NCBI GenBank assembly: GCA_002694745.1
Contig: NZMY01000015.1
Span: 1-64,000 of the forward strand
DNA length: 64,000 nt
Reading direction: 5' to 3'
Source of the DNA: Croceicoccus sp.
GTDB taxonomy: Bacteria > Pseudomonadota > Alphaproteobacteria > Sphingomonadales > Sphingomonadaceae
The notes under the pieces were generated by a model. It was not told where the DNA came from. It saw only the letters and a program-made list of their open reading frames with translations, and made no database searches. Position numbers and translations under genes: made by a program. This document shows, piece by piece, positions 1-8,849 of the stretch (positions within the stretch are counted from its first letter, which is position 1; each line of letters starts with the position of its first letter).

Positions 1-9
1 AAGAACAAA

Positions 10-96
10 TGGTGCCCAGAAGAGGACTCGAACCTCCACGCCCTTGCGAGCGCCGCCACCTGAAGACGGTGCGTCTACCAATTCCGCCATCTGGGC
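10..96 (-). tRNA. tRNA-Leu(CAG)
   Basis: Read on the minus strand, this is a complete class II tRNA. The acceptor stem GCCCAGA pairs with TCTGGGC, followed by discriminator A and an encoded CCA (plus positions 10-12). The anticodon stem CCGTC/GGCGG encloses the loop TTCAGGT, giving anticodon CAG. The long variable arm (GGCGCTCGCAAGGGCGT) and the G-G-T-A-G D-loop are typical of leucine tRNAs. The T-arm contains GGTTCGAGTCC. Confidence 0.95.
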
Positions 97-225
97 ACAT
101 GTGCGAGGCGGCCAAGTGCGCCGCTGCACGGTAGGAGCGCGCAACTAGGGCGCGGCTTGATTCGTGTCAATGGCCCCTTCGCCAAAAACGTTCGGGAAAT
201 TGACGCGCTCCTTCAATTCCTTCGT

Positions 226-1353
226 TCAGGCCAGAATCCGCTCCACCGGCACATATTCATAGCCAAGCTCTTCGGCCACGGCGCGGTAGTTCAGCTGGCC
301 GGCATGGACGTTCAGCCCCTCGGCCAGATGCGGATCGCTGCGCAGGGCATCGCGCCAATCGCCCGCATCGAAAGCCGCCGCGATGCGCAGCGCATGCGGC
401 AGGGGGACATTGTTGAGCGCATAGGTGCTGGTGCGCGACACCGCACCGGGCATGTTGGCGACGCAGTAATGCACGATTCCGTCGACCACGAAGGTCGGGT
501 CGTCGTGGGTGGTCGGATGCGACGTTTCGAAACAGCCGCCCTGATCGATCGCCACGTCGACCAGCACCGCGCCGGTCTTCATGTCCTTCAGCATCTCGCG
601 GCTAACGAGCTTCGGCGCGGCCGCGCCGGGAATCAGCACGGCGCCGACGACCAGATCGGCGTCGCAAACGACCTCATGCAGGTTCGCCTTGTTCGAAAAG
701 CGGGTCTTGGCGCGGCTCTCGAAATACATGCCCAAACGTTCGAGCTGTTCAGGGCTGCGGTCGAGGATGGTGACATCCGCGCCCATGCCCACCGCCATCT
801 GCGCCGCGTTCCAGCCGACGACGCCGCCGCCGATGACCGCGACCTTGCCCGGCGCCACGCCCGGCACGCCGCCCAGCAGCGTGCCTCGACCGCCATGCGC
901 CTTTTCCAGCGCGGTCGCGCCGGCCTGAACGCTCATGCGGCCCGCGACCTGGCTCATCGGCTTCAGAAGAGGCAGGCCGCCGCCCGGGCCGGTCACGGTT
1001 TCATAGGCGATGGCCGTCACGCCCGACTTTATAAGATCGGCGGTCTGCGCCGGATCGGGTGCGAGGTGAAGATAGGTATAGAGGATCTGCCCCTCGCGCA
1101 GCATCGCGCGTTCCGCCGGCTGCGGCTCCTTGACCTTCACAACCATGTCGCAGCTGGCGAAGATCTCCTGCGGACCATCGACGATGCGCGCGCCCGCCTG
1201 CACATAGGCCGCGTCATCCGCGCCGATCCCCAGCCCGCCGCCAGTTTCGACAAGCACTTCATGGCCGTTCGAGACGAGTTCGGTCACGCTCTCGGGCGTC
1301 AAACCGATACGATATTCGTGGTTCTTGATTTCGCGGGGCGTGCCGATGCGCAT
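226..1353 (-). CDS. ald: alanine dehydrogenase
   Basis: 375 aa, the usual length for Ald. It catalyses NAD-dependent reversible oxidative deamination of L-alanine to pyruvate and ammonia in the cytoplasm. The N-terminus [20 protein letters not shown] is diagnostic. The substrate-binding Lys lies in [10 protein letters not shown] and the catalytic His in [10 protein letters not shown]. The Rossmann motif [15 protein letters not shown] binds NAD. The ATG is preceded by GGAGCACACC, a fair ribosome site. The gene is monocistronic and divergent from serS; the ~207 bp between them must hold both promoters. No adjacent Lrp-type regulator is present, although many Ald genes have one. The identification is firm. 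Confidence 0.95.
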   Translation of the reverse strand: MRIGTPREIKNHEYRIGLTPESVTELVSNGHEVLVETGGGLGIGADDAAYVQAGARIVDGPQEIFASCDMVVKVKEPQPAERAMLREGQILYTYLHLAPDPAQTADLIKSGVTAIAYETVTGPGGGLPLLKPMSQVAGRMSVQAGATALEKAHGGRGTLLGGVPGVAPGKVAVIGGGVVGWNAAQMAVGMGADVTILDRSPEQLERLGMYFESRAKTRFSNKANLHEVVCDADLVVGAVLIPGAAAPKLVSREMLKDMKTGAVLVDVAIDQGGCFETSHPTTHDDPTFVVDGIVHYCVANMPGAVSRTSTYALNNVPLPHALRIAAAFDAGDWRDALRSDPHLAEGLNVHAGQLNYRAVAEELGYEYVPVERILA

Positions 1354-1560
1354 GGTGTGCTCCGTTGCAGTCGGAAGGTTGGAATTGCCGCCCCGATAGA
1401 CCCGAAACGCGTACCAGATCGACAGGTTTCAGCCTGCTTTCATCAAAATTGCCCAATATGTCCTTTCGCGCCGAACCGGGCATCGCCGCATCGCTTTTGC
1501 GCGCAAGATTTATTCCCCACTGGACAGGGCCGACCCGCTTTCGCCATAGCCGCGACCAAC

Positions 1561-2853
1561 ATGCACGATATCCGCCTTGTCCGGGACGACCCCGAAGCTT
1601 TCGACGCTGCCCTCGTGAAACGTGGGGCCGAACCCGCATCCGCCAGCCTGCTTGCGCTGGACGAGGATCGCCGCGTGCTGCAGACCCGCGCGCAGGAAGG
1701 GCAGAACCGCCGGAACGAGGCTTCGAAAGCGATCGGCAAGGCGATGGCGCAGGGCGACAGCGACACCGCCGAGGCGCTGAAGGCCGAGGTGGCGCAGCTT
1801 AAGGATACGCTCCCTGCGTTGGAGGTGGAGGCCAAGGAAAAGGCCGACGCGCTCGACGCGATGCTGGCTGCGCTGCCCAACCTGGCCGCCCCCGACGTAC
1901 CCGACGGCGCGGACGAGAACGATAATGTCGAGATTGCCCGCTGGGGCACGCCGCGAGAGTTCGACTTTCAGCCGAAGGAACATGCCGATTTCGGCCCCGC
2001 GCTTGGCCTCGATTTCGAGACGGCGGCGGCTATCAGCGGCGCACGCTTCACCTTTATGCGCGGACAGATGGCGCGGCTGAACCGGGCGCTGGGCGCGTTC
2101 ATGCTGGACATGCAGGGCGCGGCGGACTTCACCGAATGCAACCCGCCTCTGCTGGTGCGCGACGAGGCCGCCTTCGGAACCGGGCAATTGCCCAAGTTCG
2201 AGGAGGATCTGTTCCGCACCACCGACGGCCGCTGGCTCATCCCCACCGCCGAAGTGTCGCTCACCAATGCGGTGAACGGCCAGATCCTCTCCCACGACCA
2301 GCTGCCGATGAAGCTCACCGCCCTCACCCCCTGCTTCCGCAGCGAGGCGGGGTCGGCGGGGCGCGATACGCGCGGGCTGATCCGCCAGCACCAGTTCGAG
2401 AAGGTGGAACTGGTCGCCATCACCGCCCCCGACCAGTCCGAGCAGATGCACGAGGACATGACCCGCGCCGCCGAGGCCGTGCTGGAAGCGCTCGAGCTGC
2501 CCTATCGCAAGATGCTGCTGTGTGCGGGCGACATGGGCTTCAGCGCGCGCAAGACCTATGATCTGGAAGTATGGCTGCCGGGGCAGAACGCCTACCGCGA
2601 GATCAGCTCGATCTCGAACTGCGGGGATTTCCAGGCACGGCGGATGAGGGCAAGGTTCAAGCCGCTCGATGAGAACGGCAAGCCTTCGAAGAAGACCGAA
2701 TTCGTTCACACGCTCAACGGTTCGGGCCTGGCCGTGGGCCGCACGCTGGTCGCCCTACTGGAAAATTATCAGCAAGCCGACGGGTCGGTTACCATCCCCG
2801 CCGCGCTGCATCCCTATACGGGCGGCCTCACCAAGCTGGAGCCTGGCGCCTGA
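1561..2853 (+). CDS. serS: seryl-tRNA synthetase
   Basis: 430 aa, normal for bacterial SerRS, a class II synthetase that charges tRNA-Ser (and tRNA-Sec). The start [18 protein letters not shown] matches the family start. The open frame continues far upstream only because it runs antiparallel to ald. The N-terminal ~100 residues form the long antiparallel coiled-coil arm that grips tRNA. Class II motif 2 is at [20 protein letters not shown] and motif 3 at [17 protein letters not shown] near the C-terminus. The stop overlaps the surE start (TGATG), so translation is probably coupled. The order serS-surE is common in Proteobacteria. Confidence 0.96.
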   Translation: MHDIRLVRDDPEAFDAALVKRGAEPASASLLALDEDRRVLQTRAQEGQNRRNEASKAIGKAMAQGDSDTAEALKAEVAQLKDTLPALEVEAKEKADALDAMLAALPNLAAPDVPDGADENDNVEIARWGTPREFDFQPKEHADFGPALGLDFETAAAISGARFTFMRGQMARLNRALGAFMLDMQGAADFTECNPPLLVRDEAAFGTGQLPKFEEDLFRTTDGRWLIPTAEVSLTNAVNGQILSHDQLPMKLTALTPCFRSEAGSAGRDTRGLIRQHQFEKVELVAITAPDQSEQMHEDMTRAAEAVLEALELPYRKMLLCAGDMGFSARKTYDLEVWLPGQNAYREISSISNCGDFQARRMRARFKPLDENGKPSKKTEFVHTLNGSGLAVGRTLVALLENYQQADGSVTIPAALHPYTGGLTKLEPGA

Positions 2854-3629
2854 TGCGTATCCTGCTGACCAATGACGACGGCATCCACGCCCCCGGCCTC
2901 GACGTGCTGGAAGCGATCGCGCGCGAGATTTCCGACGACATCTGGATCTGCGCCCCCTCTGAGGAGATGTCGGGCGCGGGCCATTCGCTCACACTTACTC
3001 GCCCGGTGCGCCTGCGCCGGCACGGCGAGCGGCGCTTCTCCGTCACCGGCACACCGACCGATGCGGTGACGATGGGACTGCGCAAGGTGATGCCGGAGAA
3101 GCCCGATCTGATCCTGTCGGGGGTCAATCGCGGCGCGAATCTTGCCGACGACATCACCTATTCGGGCACCGTGTCCGCCGCACTGGAAGGCGCGCTGGCG
3201 GGCGTGCGCTCGATCGCGCTCAGCCAGGTCTACAGCCACGAGGCCGCCGGTGAGAACGTGTCCTTCGCTGCCGCGCGGGCCTGGGGCGCGAAAGTGCTTC
3301 GCCCGCTGGTGGGCATGGATTTTTCCGACCGCACGCTGATCAACATCAACTTCCCCGCCCTGCCTGCCGAGGATGTGCAAGGCATCCGGGTGGTCCGGCA
3401 AGGCTTCCACGACTATGGCCGCGGCACGCTGGTCGAGAGCACCGATCCGCGCGGCTTTCCCTATTTCTGGTTCGGCCTCGAACCGATCGAGCACACGCCG
3501 GGCCACGAAACCGATCTGGAAGCGGTGCAGGACGGCTTCATCGCGGTGACCCCGCTGCAGCTCGACCTGACGCATTACGCGTCTCTGGACCGGCTGGCGG
3601 GACGCTTCGCGGACAGCAATGGCGGATGA
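2853..3629 (+). CDS. surE: 5'/3'-nucleotidase SurE
   Basis: 258 aa, the typical SurE size. It is a metal-dependent (Mg/Mn) phosphatase of nucleoside 5'- and 3'-monophosphates, linked to stationary-phase survival. The metal-binding residues are visible: D8-D9 in the opening [11 protein letters not shown]40 in EEMSGAG and N92 in SGVNRGANLADD. The loop SGTVSAALEGALAG is conserved. The gene overlaps serS by one base and the following channel gene by 11 bases, implying one operon. In many relatives pcm (L-isoaspartyl methyltransferase) follows surE; here a K+ channel takes that place. Confidence 0.95.
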   Translation: MRILLTNDDGIHAPGLDVLEAIAREISDDIWICAPSEEMSGAGHSLTLTRPVRLRRHGERRFSVTGTPTDAVTMGLRKVMPEKPDLILSGVNRGANLADDITYSGTVSAALEGALAGVRSIALSQVYSHEAAGENVSFAAARAWGAKVLRPLVGMDFSDRTLININFPALPAEDVQGIRVVRQGFHDYGRGTLVESTDPRGFPYFWFGLEPIEHTPGHETDLEAVQDGFIAVTPLQLDLTHYASLDRLAGRFADSNGG

Positions 3630-4719
3630 CGTAGACCTTCTGGACAAGGCGCAGCCCGAAAGCGCCGCGCAGCGCCGCCGGCGCGAGCGGTTGAGGTTGC
3701 ACCGGCCGCTGCGCCGCCGGGTGAAACTGCCGGTCTGGGCCGATGTCTTCATCCGGCTGGGCGCGGCGATCGCGCTGGTGTTCTTGGTCGTGCTGATCCA
3801 CTGGTGGGACCGCACGGGGCTGGTCGACAATGTCGATGGCCATGTCAGCTTCCTCGACGTGGTCTATTTCACCATGATCTCGATCACCACCACCGGCTTT
3901 GGCGATATCGCGCCCGTGTCGGACAAGGCGCGGCTGGTCGAGGCGGTGATCGTGACGCCGATCCGCTTTGCCGTGATCTTCATCTTCGTCGGCGCCGCCT
4001 ATAATTTCGTGATCAAGAAAAGCTGGGAGAAATGGCGCATGGCCCGTATCCAGGAACGCCTGACCGACCATTACGTCGTGCTGGGCTTTGGCGTATCGGG
4101 TTCGGAAGCGGTGGGCGAACTGATCGCCCGCGGCTGCGATCCCGAATGCATCGTCGTGATGGACAATAGCGAGGAACGCCTCGCCCTTGCCGAGCGGCTG
4201 GGGTGCAACGTGATCCAGGCGGATGCGACGCGCGACGATTCGCTGCGCGACGTGCGGATCGACCAAGCGGCGACCGTGCTCGTCAGCGCGGGGCGCGACG
4301 ACGCCTCGATCCTGATCGTGCTGACCGTGCGTCACCTGGCGCCCAAGGTGCCAATCACCGTCGTCATCCGCGCGGCGGACAATGAATTGCTGGCCAAGCA
4401 GGCGGGCGCGACCAATGTGATCAACCCTGTCCGCATGACCGGTCTGCTGCTGGCAGGCTCGGCCAGCGGGATGCATGTTGCCGATTACCTTGCCGATCTT
4501 GCTTCGGTATCGGGCCGGGTCCAGCTTGTGGAGCGCGAGGCCAAGCCCGAGGACATTGGCAAGCCGCTGCGTCATCTGGGCACGGGCAGCATCGGGGTTC
4601 GGCTTTACCGGCAGGGGCGCGCCATCGGCTATTGGGAGCCGGAAGCCAATGCGGTCGAACAAGGCGACATGATTGTCGTTATCCGTCCGACTCCCGACAT
4701 GGGCGAAGGCGTTCTGTAA
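3619..4719 (+). CDS. two-TM potassium channel protein with RCK (TrkA-N) domain
   Basis: 366 aa. It has a basic cytoplasmic N-terminus (residues 1-40), TM1 (~43-61), a pore loop with selectivity filter T90-T-T-G-F-G-D96, TM2 (~105-130), an RCK/TrkA-N Rossmann domain starting at HYVVLGFGVSGSEAVGEL (~151), and a C-terminal TrkA-C-like domain from ~290. The architecture is that of MthK/Kch-type ligand-gated K+ channels. The filter differs from the common TVGYGD: Val is replaced by Thr and Tyr by Phe, so ion selectivity cannot be assumed. The start overlaps the end of surE. A short T-rich stretch follows the stop (about 4741-4762) and could serve as a weak terminator. Confidence 0.85.
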   Translation: MADDVDLLDKAQPESAAQRRRRERLRLHRPLRRRVKLPVWADVFIRLGAAIALVFLVVLIHWWDRTGLVDNVDGHVSFLDVVYFTMISITTTGFGDIAPVSDKARLVEAVIVTPIRFAVIFIFVGAAYNFVIKKSWEKWRMARIQERLTDHYVVLGFGVSGSEAVGELIARGCDPECIVVMDNSEERLALAERLGCNVIQADATRDDSLRDVRIDQAATVLVSAGRDDASILIVLTVRHLAPKVPITVVIRAADNELLAKQAGATNVINPVRMTGLLLAGSASGMHVADYLADLASVSGRVQLVEREAKPEDIGKPLRHLGTGSIGVRLYRQGRAIGYWEPEANAVEQGDMIVVIRPTPDMGEGVL

Positions 4720-4870
4720 ATACGCATCTTTGCAGATCGGATTTTTAAGTCTTTTTTTAATACTGTCATCATAGTAACAGTAATTGTTTGGTGGGTAACA
4801 GGTTTTTATCGGAATCTTTACTACAGCGCGAAAGAGGTTGTGAAGGGTTGGCGGGCTATAACCCGCAGCC
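4720..4870 (+). promoter_or_regulatory. AT-rich promoter region of the satellite tadG/tadE module
   Basis: 151 bp that are much richer in A/T than the flanking coding DNA, with two T-runs (about 4741-4758) and repeated TAA-containing words. It separates the K+ channel operon from the pilus module and is the only sizeable gap upstream of that module, so a promoter here is expected. I cannot assign unambiguous -35/-10 boxes. A near-match to a CtrA site (TTAA-N8-TTAA instead of N7) sits at about 4745-4760. Confidence 0.3.
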
Positions 4871-6907
4871 ATGGAACCCGCACGCTCCGCCTCGTTTCGC
4901 CGCTTCGTCGCTCGTCTGCGCGACGACAGGCGCGCATCCGCCACCACCATCGTGGCGCTCAGCCTGCCTGTCGTCATTGGCGCGGTCGGCCTCGCGTTCG
5001 ACATCAATCGCGGTTACGGCCAGCGGGTGATGAACCAGCGCGTTGCCGACATGGCCGCGCTGGCCGCCGCGATGGAATATCAGCGCGATGACGCTGTCGA
5101 CATCGATGCAGTCGCCGGTGTCATCGCGATGGCGAACGGGCTGACCGGTGCGGTCGTCGATGCCGAACTGCTTACCGACTTCCCCAACGAAGGCGAAACC
5201 GCGGTCGAGGTTACGATATCGCGCGCGGTGCCCTTCGCGCTCGCCTCGGTCCTGGGCTTCTCGGGAAGCTATACGGTGACGGCTGACAGCGCGGCGATCG
5301 TCTCGGCACAGGCCAGCTATGCCACGCCCTGCTTCCTTGCGCTCGATTCCGGCAATGCGTCGCTGGTCGTCAGCGGCGGCGCGTCCATCATCGCGCCCGA
5401 TTGCTCGGTCGCCGCGATCGGTGATCTTGACCAGAAGGGCAAGTCGATCGCGGCCAGCGACATTATTTCTGGCACTGGCAGCATCACGCTTAATTCCGGG
5501 TCGCTGGTCGCCAATTCGCTGCGCTATGGGGGCAGCCTCAACGTGCCGCAGTGGAATAGCGCGCTTCCCCCGCCGAAGGACCGGCACAATGTCGCGACCG
5601 GCCTTGCCGATCCGTGGGAAAACAACACCGAACTGCTGGCCGCCGCGGCCCAGATCGGCGATGCCGACCCGCTGCCCGCGCTTAGCGATCCCAGTACGCC
5701 CAACGGCGCCAATTACGACTTCTCGTGGAGCCCCAACAGCTGGGCCGCGCCCTATCGCGTCGGCAACACCAATGAATATCGCCTTCCCAAGAAGAACTAC
5801 ACGATCAAGAAATTTACCGTTGGCGGCGGGATCAAGGTCACGTTCGAGGCAGGGTCGGTCATCACGATCTCGCAAGGCTTTACCAACGGCGGCGGATCGA
5901 CGGTCGATTTCGGAAACAGCGATCTCTACGTCAACGGCGGATTCGATACCGGGTCGGGCGGCGTCACCATCGGCAATGGCGTGCTGTGGATCGGATCGGG
6001 CACCGCGTCGTTCAAGGGCACGAACAAGAAAGGCGACGGCGACGTCATCATCAATGGCGACGTATCGCTGGGCGGCGGACATTACTTCGTCGCTGGCAAG
6101 GGCAATCACAGCTTCAAGTCGCTGACGCTGGGCGGCGGTGGCAACATGCTGCTGGGCGATGGCGACCTGATCGTTGCCGAAGGCATCAAGATCAACGGCA
6201 ACAGCGAGCTGAATGCCGGCGACGGCGAATACAATATCGGCGCCAGCAAGCAGGGCTATGCGATCAAGCTGGAGGGCAGCGCGCGCATGTTCATGGGCGA
6301 CGGTGCATTCTCGGCCCACGGCGATATCGACACGCAGGGCGGCAGCGCCATCGTGTTCGGAGAGACGAACAACCACTACATCGTGGGTGATCTGAAGATC
6401 GCGGGCTCGGCATTCTTCGGACCTGGGCGATACACGATCGACGGCGATTTCGAAAACGGCACCGGCGGCACCGTCTGGCCGCAGACTTCGACCCTTAATG
6501 GCGAGCAATATGGCAGCTGGGGTTCGGGTTATGACATGGCAGGCTATGACGTCAGCTTCTTTGCTGCGGGCACGCTGAATCTGGCAGGCGGTGCCAAGAC
6601 AAAGCTGCTGGCCGCCACCAAGTCGGTTATGGGCGGAGAGATCGGGACGCTGCTGTTCCACTCCGACACCAGCAGCAAGGCGAGCTGGACCGGCGGATCG
6701 GGCAATATCTTCAGCGGCGTGGTCCACCTTCCCAATACCGAAGTCTCGATGACAGGCGGCAATTCGACCAGTGGCGGCGGCGCATGCTTCATGTTGATCG
6801 CCGGCAAGATCAAGGCCGCTGGCGGCGCGGTCGCGGGCAGCGCATGCGTGTCGTCGACCGAGGACGGTGGCGGTTCCGGATCCACCACGGTCAAGCTGGT
6901 GAAATGA
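4871..6907 (+). CDS. large TadG-like Flp-pilus-associated protein with repetitive glycine-rich body
   Basis: 678 aa. Residues 1-55 match the TadE/TadG N-terminal region: a basic segment with RRASATT, one hydrophobic helix (IVALSLPVVIGAVGLAFDI), then NQRVADMAALAAAMEY, seen in nearly all TadG proteins. After ~160 the protein is built of short Gly/Asp/Asn-rich strands, with recurring words such as GDGDVIINGDV, GGGGNMLLGDGDLIV and LNAGDGEYNIG, spaced as in beta-helix or bactofilin-like folds. The C-terminus has FSGVVHLPNTEVSMTGG and ends with cysteines in GGACFML and GSACVSS. I infer a membrane-anchored, exported pilus accessory or adhesin-like protein. Two TadE-like genes follow within a few bases. 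The large antisense ORF here is a shadow. Confidence 0.7.
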   Translation: MEPARSASFRRFVARLRDDRRASATTIVALSLPVVIGAVGLAFDINRGYGQRVMNQRVADMAALAAAMEYQRDDAVDIDAVAGVIAMANGLTGAVVDAELLTDFPNEGETAVEVTISRAVPFALASVLGFSGSYTVTADSAAIVSAQASYATPCFLALDSGNASLVVSGGASIIAPDCSVAAIGDLDQKGKSIAASDIISGTGSITLNSGSLVANSLRYGGSLNVPQWNSALPPPKDRHNVATGLADPWENNTELLAAAAQIGDADPLPALSDPSTPNGANYDFSWSPNSWAAPYRVGNTNEYRLPKKNYTIKKFTVGGGIKVTFEAGSVITISQGFTNGGGSTVDFGNSDLYVNGGFDTGSGGVTIGNGVLWIGSGTASFKGTNKKGDGDVIINGDVSLGGGHYFVAGKGNHSFKSLTLGGGGNMLLGDGDLIVAEGIKINGNSELNAGDGEYNIGASKQGYAIKLEGSARMFMGDGAFSAHGDIDTQGGSAIVFGETNNHYIVGDLKIAGSAFFGPGRYTIDGDFENGTGGTVWPQTSTLNGEQYGSWGSGYDMAGYDVSFFAAGTLNLAGGAKTKLLAATKSVMGGEIGTLLFHSDTSSKASWTGGSGNIFSGVVHLPNTEVSMTGGNSTSGGGACFMLIAGKIKAAGGAVAGSACVSSTEDGGGSGSTTVKLVK

Positions 6908-6911
6908 CGCC

Positions 6912-7403
6912 ATGAAGCTGTTTCGCCAGATCCGCTATGATGCAAGCGGTGCCGTCGCGGTCGAATTCGCGCTTTGGACCGTCGGGCTGTTCCTTCTTGT
7001 CGCGGCGGGCCTCGATTTCGGGCTCTACTACATTCAGCGCAGCCAAGTGGACGAATCGCTGTCGGCCACCGCGATCAGCGCGTTCGATTCGCGCAGCAAT
7101 GTCGCCTTCACCACGCTTCCCGCCTATGCCAGAGCCCTGTCTGGCGACAATGCTATGACGGTGGCAGTGAAGTGCAACGGCGTTGCGGGCAGCTGTACCA
7201 ATCTTACGCGCACGTGTTCCTGCCTCAACAGCGACAACAGCTATACGGCGCAGGCCTGCGGGACGGTGTGCACCGCCAATGGCACCAGTGCGGGATATTA
7301 TCTGACACTCGACGCCAGCACGAATTTCAGCTCGGTCATCGTCCCCAGCGCGGTGGTAGGCGGCGGCAAGATTTCGCGCAGCACGACATTGCGGCTGGAG
7401 TGA
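6912..7403 (+). CDS. TadE-like minor pseudopilin
   Basis: 163 aa. It begins MKLFRQIRYDASGAVAVEFAL: a short basic leader, then G-A-V-A-V-E-F, the prepilin-like cleavage motif with Glu at +5, followed by one hydrophobic helix (LWTVGLFLLVAAGLDFGL). This is the TadE/TadF type. The C-terminal half is small, Ser/Thr/Cys-rich and variable (several Cys at ~90-125), suggesting disulphides in the periplasm. It starts four bases after the TadG-like gene and ends two bases before the next tadE, so the three form one transcription unit. Probably processed by the prepilin peptidase encoded at 29324 (inference). Confidence 0.75.
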   Translation: MKLFRQIRYDASGAVAVEFALWTVGLFLLVAAGLDFGLYYIQRSQVDESLSATAISAFDSRSNVAFTTLPAYARALSGDNAMTVAVKCNGVAGSCTNLTRTCSCLNSDNSYTAQACGTVCTANGTSAGYYLTLDASTNFSSVIVPSAVVGGGKISRSTTLRLE

Positions 7404-7405
7404 CC

Positions 7406-7828
7406 ATGCTGAACCGACTCTTCAAGGACCAGCGCGGGGCGGCCGCGATCGAGTTCGCCTTACTGGGGCCCACGCTGGTCCTGATGCTGTTCGGCCTGAT
7501 CGAAACCGGGCGCCTGTTCTGGACGCAGCACACGCTGGACGAGGTCGCCTATTCGACCGTGCGCTGCATGTCGATCTCCACCCAATGCGACGACCAGACC
7601 GCCCAGCAGGATTTCGCGATCAGCCGCGCGGGATCATACGGCATCACCATCGCAGCCGCCGATGTCGCGGTGCAAAGCAATACCACCTGCAAGACCTTTG
7701 GCAGTTCCAACAGGGTGGTGATCGACGCCGGATTCAATTCGGTGATGCACAATCTGGTCCCTCAGTTTCCTGCCGTGATCGAAGCCGAAGCCTGCTTCCC
7801 CAGCCTTGCCGGCGCGGCGACCCCATAA
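7406..7828 (+). CDS. TadE-like minor pseudopilin
   Basis: 140 aa. The start MLNRLFKDQRGAAAIEFALL carries the same cleavage motif (G|AAAIEF) and is followed by a single hydrophobic helix (LGPTLVLMLFGLIETGRLF). The segment EFALLGPTLVLMLFGLIETG closely resembles the TadE consensus. The frame is open upstream, but this ATG directly after the previous stop gives a standard TadE N-terminus. Cysteines at ~53, 60, 93 and 131 suggest disulphides. Last gene of the satellite pilus module. No clear terminator follows. Confidence 0.8.
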   Translation: MLNRLFKDQRGAAAIEFALLGPTLVLMLFGLIETGRLFWTQHTLDEVAYSTVRCMSISTQCDDQTAQQDFAISRAGSYGITIAAADVAVQSNTTCKTFGSSNRVVIDAGFNSVMHNLVPQFPAVIEAEACFPSLAGAATP

Positions 7829-8074
7829 GGCGCCCAGCCCGCCATCTTGCCAGAGAACCCGGGTAAATCACTGCGAATTCAATCGTCTTCCCTGATATGC
7901 AAAGCCCTCAAGGTCGATCATGGATGCAAGTGCAAGATCGCTTACTTGAAAACATTGATTTCGGACTGTTCAAAGCAGACTGATACAATTATTGCATTGC
8001 TTCTGGACTGATCCACAGATCGAAGATGACAGCGGGGGCGGTACTTACCATAGTGTAAGTCCGACAGGTGGGGT

Positions 8075-8839
8075 ATGAATGGTTCGCAGAGTGCCTTTCT
8101 AAGGCAAGAGAGTGAATTCCGCAGCGCCGACACCGACAAGGATGCGGCCATCGTTTCCTTTGTCGGCCGGATCGGGCAGTTCGGCCAAATCGCCGATGCA
8201 GCCGTGCTTCACCCGGCAGTCGATCGCATCGGCGTGATGCAACGCGATCAGCCGATCTGGGCCGAGCAGAACCATGCCGACAGGATCTTCGTTGTCGACA
8301 CGGGCTTCGCCTTCGCCTTCAGCCTGTATCCCGACGGACGCCGCCACATCGGCGACATCTTCGCCGCCGGCGCGATTTGCAACTGGTCCAGTGTGTGGGG
8401 CGGCATGCTGATCGAGAATGTGACCTTCAAGGCGCGGTCGCGTCTCGTCGTGTTCAGGCGCGATCGTCTGCTGGAAATCGTGGCGGAGCAGCCCGAGTTG
8501 CACGGCGCGATCGAACGTCATGAGAATGCGCGTTGCCATCGCAGGCAGCAGCGTTGCCGTGGCCTGATCGCGCTGCCCGCCATGGACCGGCTGGCGCTGA
8601 CCCTGCTCGACATTCAGGACGAGTTGCGCGCTGCGGGCGGCGACGATGAATGGATGTCCCTTCCGCTGACCCTGCGCGAACTGGGCGATCTGACGGGGCT
8701 GACAGACGTCCATATCTCGCGAACGCTTCGCAAGCTGCAGGACAGCGGCTTTATCGAAAAGCGCGGCAAGCGGTTCCGCCTTCACGCCGACCCCGGCATA
8801 AAGGCGGCGCTCGACTACCAGCACTTCTTCGCAGGCTGA
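8075..8839 (+). CDS. Crp/Fnr-family transcriptional regulator
   Basis: 254 aa. An N-terminal cyclic-nucleotide-binding-like beta-barrel (~30-130; IFVVDTGFAFAFSLYPDGRR, then HIGDIFAAGAI) precedes a winged helix-turn-helix at ~190-235 (LTLRELGDLTGLTDVHISRT, then LRKLQDSGFIEKRG). It lacks the N-terminal cysteine cluster of FNR and does not show the canonical cAMP-binding RxS signature, so the effector is unknown. An AGGTGGGG ribosome site lies just before the ATG. The ~245 bp upstream is non-coding as far as I can see. It ends ten bases from the convergent hmgA. Control of the neighbouring pilus module or of aromatic catabolism is possible but unproven. Confidence 0.85.
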   Translation: MNGSQSAFLRQESEFRSADTDKDAAIVSFVGRIGQFGQIADAAVLHPAVDRIGVMQRDQPIWAEQNHADRIFVVDTGFAFAFSLYPDGRRHIGDIFAAGAICNWSSVWGGMLIENVTFKARSRLVVFRRDRLLEIVAEQPELHGAIERHENARCHRRQQRCRGLIALPAMDRLALTLLDIQDELRAAGGDDEWMSLPLTLRELGDLTGLTDVHISRTLRKLQDSGFIEKRGKRFRLHADPGIKAALDYQHFFAG

Positions 8840-8849
8840 TCCAGCCCGG

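Noticed and set aside
157-1560. Upstream extension of the serS reading frame
   Set aside because: It runs antiparallel to alanine dehydrogenase and has no family resemblance; the ATG at 1561 gives a full-length SerRS start.
4745-4760. CtrA binding site before the satellite pilus module
   Set aside because: Spacing is TTAA-N8-TTAA rather than N7, within a T-rich tract where such words arise by chance.
4856-6913. 685-codon ORF opposite the large TadG-like gene
   Set aside because: Shadow of the plus-strand gene; composition dominated by Arg, Asp and Ala without motifs.
7897-7983. 28-aa ORF upstream of the Crp/Fnr gene
   Set aside because: No ribosome site before its ATG and no recognisable peptide; could only be a leader peptide if translation were shown.
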